A program made the translations under genes and the position numbers. A stretch of DNA of 27,198 bases. It comes from CAYGWX01 sp964353855 [NCBI: uncultured bacterium]. Its GTDB lineage: Bacteria; Edwardsbacteria; CAYGWX01. How positions within the stretch are numbered: position 1 is the stretch's first letter; every line of letters begins with the position of its first letter. Location of the stretch: assembly GCA_964353855.1 (NCBI GenBank), contig CAYGWX010000027.1, positions 1 to 27,198 of the forward strand, written 5' to 3'. The notes below the pieces were generated by a model. The model was not told where the DNA came from, did not search any database, and was given only the letters and a program-made list of their open reading frames with translations. Shown one piece after another: positions 22,689 through 27,198 of this stretch.

Positions 22689-23084
22689 ATGAGTAAAAAG
22701 CGAGGTTTGGGGAAGAACGGGAAACCACGCGGGGTGTCCTGGCGGCTCTGCAAGGCCATGGAACTTGCGAAGACGTTGGATACTAAGGACTTATACCTGA
22801 GCGAATTGAGCGAGCAAAGCAAGCTTTCCAAGTATTATCTGTCCCGTCAATTTATAAATCTTGTGGGATGTTCCTTTCAGGATTACAAAGCCAAAAGGAG
22901 GATGGATGAGGGGATCCGCTATTTATTGACCACGGATCTTTCCATTGGAGAGATATCAACCTGCTTGGGGTTCTCAAGGCAGGATCTCTTTGCGAGGGTT
23001 TTCAAGGAGGCGACGAGCTATACGCCGACGGAGTACCGGATGTTCAAAGCCCTAAAGGGGAATATCCCGGAGAAAAGGATATAG
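22689..23084 (+). CDS. AraC-type DNA-binding protein without sensor domain
   Basis: A 131-residue protein formed almost only by the two helix-turn-helix units of AraC/XylS regulators: first HTH about residues 40-60 (LSELSEQSKLSKYYLSRQF), second about 90-110 (IGEISTCLGFSRQDLFARVF) followed by the family motif TPTEYR. There is no ligand-binding domain, so activity would be set by its level or by a partner. ATG 22689 is chosen; GTG 22659 in frame would add ten residues and has no better site. Lies at the edge of the AT-rich region and could control either side. Confidence 0.8.
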   Translation: MSKKRGLGKNGKPRGVSWRLCKAMELAKTLDTKDLYLSELSEQSKLSKYYLSRQFINLVGCSFQDYKAKRRMDEGIRYLLTTDLSIGEISTCLGFSRQDLFARVFKEATSYTPTEYRMFKALKGNIPEKRI

Positions 23085-23179
23085 CGAAGGCAATTAGAGT
23101 GTTAAAAGAGCAAAAATAGTGTTAATATCGCAATTATCCTGTCTTGAAGCTACCTGCGGATTGTGATAAGGTTTCAGAG

Positions 23180-23214
23180 ACAGTTCCTTACTATTTAAAC
23201 AAATAGTTAACTGT
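23180..23214 (+). promoter_or_regulatory. Composite inverted repeat before the zinc-ribbon gene
   Basis: ACAGTT (23180-23185) pairs with AACTGT (23209-23214), enclosing ACTATTT (23190-23196) and AAATAGT (23201-23207) around an AAAC loop. It ends close to the start of the gene at 23238 and could be an operator or an RNA hairpin. The sequence CTGTGACAAA at 23211-23220 is the reverse complement of the SARP-repeat core TTTGTCACAG. Confidence 0.4.
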
Positions 23215-23237
23215 GACAAATGAAGAGGGATTATGCA

Positions 23238-23678
23238 ATGAAATATAAATTTAATTGTTGCGGGACTGTACTGGACTACGATGGTTCAACCCAGGCGGGG
23301 TTGGAATGCCCGAAATGTCACAAGCCGTTTGATCACAAAACCTTTGAAGTACTCAGGGACATTGCCGGTATTATCGGGACATTAGATAAGGGAAAAACGC
23401 GTTCTGTTCTTTTAAATCTTGAACATCAGTGGTTGGGTGAACAGGGTCGTAATGTGATGTTAAGAATAGCAATATTTTTAACCGACGATAATATCCCATG
23501 CCAGGCATGTATGCAACAAACCGGACCTGGTGGAACAGAAGTAGCGGTCATGGATACTTGGCAAAATACAATGAGTACCGTAAGGATTTGTAAAAAATGT
23601 GTAGAAAAGGGAAAATGCTGGGTCACAGAAATAAGCCTAAATAAAGAAAATGATTACCCTCCGATTGGTATAGGATAG
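23238..23678 (+). CDS. Cysteine-rich zinc-binding protein, unknown function
   Basis: A 146-residue protein from ATG 23238, favoured over ATG 23220 because GAGGG (23225-23229) lies 8 bases upstream. Cysteine pairs suggest two zinc sites: CC...CPKC near the N-terminus, and CQAC...CKKC in the C-terminal half. No membrane segment, no signal peptide, and no recognised family. Base composition is AT-rich, unlike the genes before 23084. It is followed 92 bases later by the large protease-like gene, in the same orientation. Confidence 0.7.
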   Translation: MKYKFNCCGTVLDYDGSTQAGLECPKCHKPFDHKTFEVLRDIAGIIGTLDKGKTRSVLLNLEHQWLGEQGRNVMLRIAIFLTDDNIPCQACMQQTGPGGTEVAVMDTWQNTMSTVRICKKCVEKGKCWVTEISLNKENDYPPIGIG

Positions 23679-23770
23679 AACATAATTGTGAATTACGATC
23701 AGAACCTACGCGATTAACTAAAGAAACCAGTCCCTGCGTTTCGCGCGATTTCAACAACAAGGAGGAGAAA

Positions 23771-25936
23771 ATGAAAACGACTTACTTCAAACCATCTATC
23801 CACGGCTGGCCGTTTGGTAATTCATACGATTATGAGTTGGGGTTATCCTTTTTTTTGGGAGCTATTCAAACAAGCGTCACCCTCAACAATGTTGGATTCT
23901 GTGGTGGGATGTGCTGGACAGCGCTCACGAGATTCTTTAATGGGACATTGGTTGACAGAGGTACAACATCAATACCAACTGAGGGAGACCAAAGCGGACT
24001 TTATGACGAAATTAAAAATGCACAACTAGCATCTCTCTCGGACGAAACCCTTGAACGCATATACCGCTGGCAGGGGTGCCCTGATCGCGACCATTCGAAA
24101 CCTTGGGTTCCCGAAAGTATTGGACATAGAACCCTGCGAGAATGGCCCGATGTCAGAAATAGCATCGATAATTCTCAGCCTATTACGCTCACACTGATCA
24201 CGTCATCCAACGATGTTAATCCTTTCCACCTTTCAAATAACCACCGGGTGGTCGCATATGCTTACGAGGAAAGATCCCTATACGATTGGGAATGGGTTCG
24301 CGGTAAAAGGCACCCAGAAATATTGCATGTGACAATCCTCATCTATGATCCGAATTACCCGAATGATGACGATGTATGTCTGACGTTCTATACGGGCTGC
24401 GATGACAGCTGGATTGGTCTAAACCATAATAGGGGTCTCGATACCCATGGGTTTTTCCTTGATGACAAATCTAGGCCATATGCTAATAATGTTGCGACAG
24501 CTCTTGCTATCAATAGTTGCGAGCAGACCGGGATTAGTTCAGCAACACGGGCTGATTATCGTCTGAAATTTTCGTGGAGTTGCCGCTTTATCCCCTACTT
24601 TTGCATCCTTGTTGACGATATTAAGTGGAAGTATAATGACACAGCTAAGTCTATCATCGTACCTGGGGACAAGGACAACAAACAGTGCCAGACGATTAAC
24701 GGGAATATGTCCGTAAATCTCAAATTACCACGTGATCTATCCAAAGTCTCGGTGCGATTGTTGGATTCCGAGGATTACACCAGATCTGTCGACATAGACG
24801 TAAGGCCAGCGATCACCTGCTACCCGTATGTTCATAACAGCAGAGTTCAAGGCAATACGGCTGACAATGCGTCTGTGTGTGTGTTTGACTCTGGTATCAC
24901 TGATCAGGATTTGTTCATTAAGGATCTATCTCCTACAGAAGCCGAAGTTCAACAGCTGGACACATCTCCGTTCTGTTGGATCTTGGGTGGGGGAGTAAAA
25001 GGGGGTCCGGTTTCTTCTCCCTTTCCCAACGATATGACCAAGACGGAGGTAAAAGTAGTTGAACAATACCGACTTGGTAACCTTAAGGCCCCGATTCTCG
25101 GGGACTTTGTGGAGAAAAATCTCGTCCCCCCGACCGAACTCACGGGCTGGATGAGGATTATTCGCGTATCGCCTATTTCTTCTCCCTCAATGCCTCAAAG
25201 TGCGATACCTCTACCAGTACCGCAGGTGTTAAGTAAGCAAGCTCAGAAGATATTCGATGGATTCAATAATAACCCAATTGACTACGACCAAGGCTCGAGA
25301 GTGGAATTCCATTTCGAATCCAAAGATAAATTTGGCGTAGTTGCCAAGGGTAACTCCACTTTCTATGGTAAATCAATAATTTATGACCGCTGCATAATAT
25401 TAGTGAAGGTTTTCGATCCAGGGAAGCTTGCGAAACTTGAAGACATAGGGCGAAGACTCATTGAAATGGGTCTTGTAGACTTTGCATTTGAGTTGCCCCA
25501 CGTCCCTGAACGCGGGCGCGGGCTAATCCCGCCACGGGTCCCGACAACAGGGCGCGGCCCATTATCGCAACGGATTGGTGGACGCCTACAGGCGAGCCCA
25601 GTGGATTCCACCACCCTTTTGAGGAAGTTACGTTCCCATACGGAACTGCAAGGGATGATCAAGCAAACCCTCAATGCGTTGTGGGCTGATACAAGCATCT
25701 GGAAGGCAATTGGGCAGTTGCAATTAGAAATTTCTAAGCAGGTTGAGCCAAGCAAGCCGATTTGGACCGAAAAGACCGTTAAGTGCGGCGAATTACGGAA
25801 AGAAGCTAACGATCTTAGTGAAGCGGAACAACGGAAGTACGACGCAGCGGTGACGAATACTTTCGCCCAAAAGGCTATTGAGCAGTTGGGCAGCAACCCG
25901 GCAGTCATCGAAAAGCTGAAGTCACTGAAGTCTTAA
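23771..25936 (+). CDS. Large papain/C39-like cysteine peptidase-like protein
   Basis: A 721-residue protein without signal peptide or membrane segment. Residues about 30-240 carry a papain-fold-like triad pattern: GFCGGMCW (Cys44, with Cys48 alternative), NNHRVVAYAYE (His158), and IYDPNYP (Asp193/Asn195), in the order and context seen in a family of C39-like bacterial and fungal proteins of unknown role. Residues about 255-410 look beta-rich; about 480-590 contains another mixed domain; the C-terminal 120 residues are helical and charged. A perfect AAGGAGGAG site precedes ATG 23771. Catalytic identity is inference. Its composition and place beside a serine protease suggest a transferred cassette. 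Confidence 0.65.
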   Translation: MKTTYFKPSIHGWPFGNSYDYELGLSFFLGAIQTSVTLNNVGFCGGMCWTALTRFFNGTLVDRGTTSIPTEGDQSGLYDEIKNAQLASLSDETLERIYRWQGCPDRDHSKPWVPESIGHRTLREWPDVRNSIDNSQPITLTLITSSNDVNPFHLSNNHRVVAYAYEERSLYDWEWVRGKRHPEILHVTILIYDPNYPNDDDVCLTFYTGCDDSWIGLNHNRGLDTHGFFLDDKSRPYANNVATALAINSCEQTGISSATRADYRLKFSWSCRFIPYFCILVDDIKWKYNDTAKSIIVPGDKDNKQCQTINGNMSVNLKLPRDLSKVSVRLLDSEDYTRSVDIDVRPAITCYPYVHNSRVQGNTADNASVCVFDSGITDQDLFIKDLSPTEAEVQQLDTSPFCWILGGGVKGGPVSSPFPNDMTKTEVKVVEQYRLGNLKAPILGDFVEKNLVPPTELTGWMRIIRVSPISSPSMPQSAIPLPVPQVLSKQAQKIFDGFNNNPIDYDQGSRVEFHFESKDKFGVVAKGNSTFYGKSIIYDRCIILVKVFDPGKLAKLEDIGRRLIEMGLVDFAFELPHVPERGRGLIPPRVPTTGRGPLSQRIGGRLQASPVDSTTLLRKLRSHTELQGMIKQTLNALWADTSIWKAIGQLQLEISKQVEPSKPIWTEKTVKCGELRKEANDLSEAEQRKYDAAVTNTFAQKAIEQLGSNPAVIEKLKSLKS

Positions 25937-26122
25937 GTAGGCAAGGCAGCTAAGGCCGGTTTTTTATTGAACACACGGTTTCTGGTGGCTTCGATAACTA
26001 ACACGTAACCCTGCCGATGGTTTGATTAAATTAATATTTAAATAAGCAACATCGTGGCCGCCTTTTGTGCGCTTTTATCTACTTTTTCCTTAGTGTTAGC
26101 CTGACCTTTTCTTACCTTGGTC

Positions 26123-26151
26123 TTGACTTATTCATCTCTTTTAGATAATAA
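26123..26151 (+). promoter_or_regulatory. Likely promoter of the serine protease gene
   Basis: TTGACT (26123-26128), 17-bp spacer, TAATAA (26146-26151). Start site about 26158, followed by a 25-base leader with GGAG. The 247-bp gap upstream (25937-26183) contains nothing else recognised except AT-rich sequence. Confidence 0.5.
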
Positions 26152-26183
26152 TCCCGTTTGATAAATAAACGCGGAGACCAAAA

Positions 26184-27098
26184 ATGATTAGGCGCTTCCT
26201 TTTATCCTTTGTTATTCTCTTTCTTTTGAAGGCCTACATATTGGCAGCGATGCCACCGATCCCGGCTGACATCAAAAAGGTTGTTACTTTCATTTATGTT
26301 TCTGACAAGTATTTATCGGGTAAATCTGATGCCTTAATCCCAAATGGTACGGGATTTTTTATTGGTGTAAAAGACCCAAAACATTCATCTGTTTCTGCGG
26401 TCTATCTTGTTACTGCTAAACATGTCCTTCAGGGCAATGACAAAGCTTTTTTCCCTAAAGTAACTATTCGCCTTAATAAGAAAATTGGCAGTGCTGATGC
26501 CATTGACGTCCCTCTTATTACACAAGGTAAAAATAAGGACATATTTATCCATAATGATGCGACTGTTGAGCTTGCCGTTATTCCCGTGCTCCCGAATCCT
26601 AATATCTATGACTTCCAAGTTTTACCCGAGGAGTTTATTACTTCGAAATCTGATTTTGAAAGTTTAAAAATTCAAGAAGGATCCGAGGTATTTTTTACCG
26701 GTTTATTTTTGCCGTACCCTGGGGTTTTTCGTAATTATCCGATTATAAGGTTTGGTCGGGTTGCATTAATAACCAACGAAAAAATCCAAATGGGCGATCA
26801 AAAAATGGATTTATATTTAATAGAATCGAGCTCTTTCGGGGGGAATAGTGGTTCGCCTGTTTTCTTTTACTTTGAGCCGGTTAGCCCGCCTGGGACTGTA
26901 ATTTTAGGCGCTCCCCCCGTTTTTAAACTCGCTGGTGTTGTTTTAGGGTTCTTTGGTCAGTCGCAGCCCTTACAAATAGTAGAAACTTCTAAAATAGTTA
27001 CTTCTGTTTCTAACATAGGTATCTCTGCTGTTGTCCCTTCTTATAAGCTTCATGACATTCTTTTTGGGGGTGAGCTTAAAAAGTTACGTAAATTTTAG
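26184..27098 (+). CDS. Exported trypsin-like serine protease, atypical triad
   Basis: A 304-residue protein. Signal peptide about residues 1-22 (MIRRF, then a long hydrophobic stretch ending AAMPPIP). Catalytic His80 in VTAKHVL and Ser222 in GGNSGSPVFF are clear for a chymotrypsin-fold protease. In place of the usual Asp-x-Ala (DLAV-type) segment the protein reads TVELAVIPV, so the expected Asp is Glu129; Asp125 (HNDATVEL) is three or four residues earlier. GG before NSG fits the oxyanion hole. No PDZ domain follows, so it is not a DegP-type. It has its own promoter and a GGAG site. Strongly AT-rich codons. Confidence 0.8.
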   Translation: MIRRFLLSFVILFLLKAYILAAMPPIPADIKKVVTFIYVSDKYLSGKSDALIPNGTGFFIGVKDPKHSSVSAVYLVTAKHVLQGNDKAFFPKVTIRLNKKIGSADAIDVPLITQGKNKDIFIHNDATVELAVIPVLPNPNIYDFQVLPEEFITSKSDFESLKIQEGSEVFFTGLFLPYPGVFRNYPIIRFGRVALITNEKIQMGDQKMDLYLIESSSFGGNSGSPVFFYFEPVSPPGTVILGAPPVFKLAGVVLGFFGQSQPLQIVETSKIVTSVSNIGISAVVPSYKLHDILFGGELKKLRKF

Positions 27099-27165
27099 TC
27101 TATATAAGTACCATCTATTGAAAAACTCTGTTTTTTTATAATATTTAGGGTATAGTCGCATTCCA

Positions 27166-27198
27166 GCCACCTAATTTGGTACAATGGTGGCATGACGA
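27166..27198 (+). promoter_or_regulatory. Inverted repeat and possible start of the next gene at the window end
   Basis: GCCACC (27166-27171) and GGTGGC (27186-27191) form a 6-bp palindromic pair flanking TACAAT (27180-27185), a good -10 hexamer, and ATG 27192 lies 7 bases after it. The next gene, if any, would be another leaderless transcript; only two codons are visible, and no -35 is obvious. Confidence 0.25.

Noticed and set aside
25937-25975. Terminator after the 721-residue gene
   Set aside because: A T6 run follows GGCC but the stem is at most 3-4 bp; not convincing.
1-27198. tRNA, rRNA, CRISPR arrays and intact insertion sequences
   Set aside because: None was found by eye. The short direct repeats lack spacer structure, and no transposase gene or clear terminal inverted repeat pair with a target duplication was seen.

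Overview
The window reads as chromosome of a diderm (Gram-negative-type), GC-rich bacterium. The signs are an MlaEFD lipid-transport set, lipobox lipoproteins, outer-membrane-barrel-like exported proteins, and a DedA/PrsW membrane block. Gene content and order (yicC-gmk-rpoZ-coaBC-udg-dnaB-mlaEFD-radA-yacL-ispD-ispF), together with GTG/TTG starts and REP-like intergenic repeats, fit an uncultured candidate-phylum lineage (FCB-like or Aminicenantes-like) better than a familiar proteobacterium. That placement is inference; no rRNA gene is present to test it.

Region 1 (1-3070): an exported PHB-depolymerase/LpqC-type esterase, a DUF6483-like protein and an outer-membrane-barrel-like protein run in one direction, followed by a terminator, a DoxX-family membrane protein and a very strong terminator.

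Region 2 (3215-14373): a tightly packed housekeeping run with many stop/start overlaps. It starts at a near-perfect sigma70 promoter that sits directly on the yicC start codon, so the mRNA is probably leaderless. It covers RNA turnover (yicC), nucleotide and CoA synthesis (gmk, coaBC), RNA polymerase omega (rpoZ), DNA repair and replication (type-4 UDG, dnaB, radA) and envelope lipid transport (mlaE, mlaF, mlaD). A second consensus promoter then drives a PIN-TRAM protein (yacL-like) plus the MEP isoprenoid genes ispD and ispF.

Region 3 (14374-17864): DedA, PrsW, a four-helix-bundle gene whose start codon seems lost, and a second DedA. AT-rich repeats sit immediately before the starts of three of these genes. 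A bidirectional-looking hairpin and short AACCGTC repeats separate them from a bacterioferritin gene on the minus strand, which has its own good promoter.

Region 4 (17865-23084, accessory): about 750 bp of gene-free sequence with REP-like palindromes, then a SARP/BTAD-type regulator with its own promoter. Immediately after its terminator lies a run of 11-bp-period direct repeats, the spacing that SARP regulators are known to bind. These lie ahead of an exported zinc-ribbon protein. Three paralogous TPR lipoproteins follow (two clearly a recent duplication, plus a 3' remnant of a fourth), with a small membrane protein between them, then an AraC-type DNA-binding protein with no sensor domain.

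Region 5 (23085-27198): base composition turns visibly AT-rich. It holds a cysteine-rich zinc-ribbon protein, a 721-residue protein with a papain/C39-like catalytic signature, and an exported trypsin-like serine protease with an atypical acidic residue. This looks like a horizontally acquired protease cassette and, with the SARP locus, is the best candidate for something undescribed. No tRNA, rRNA, CRISPR array or intact insertion sequence was seen.
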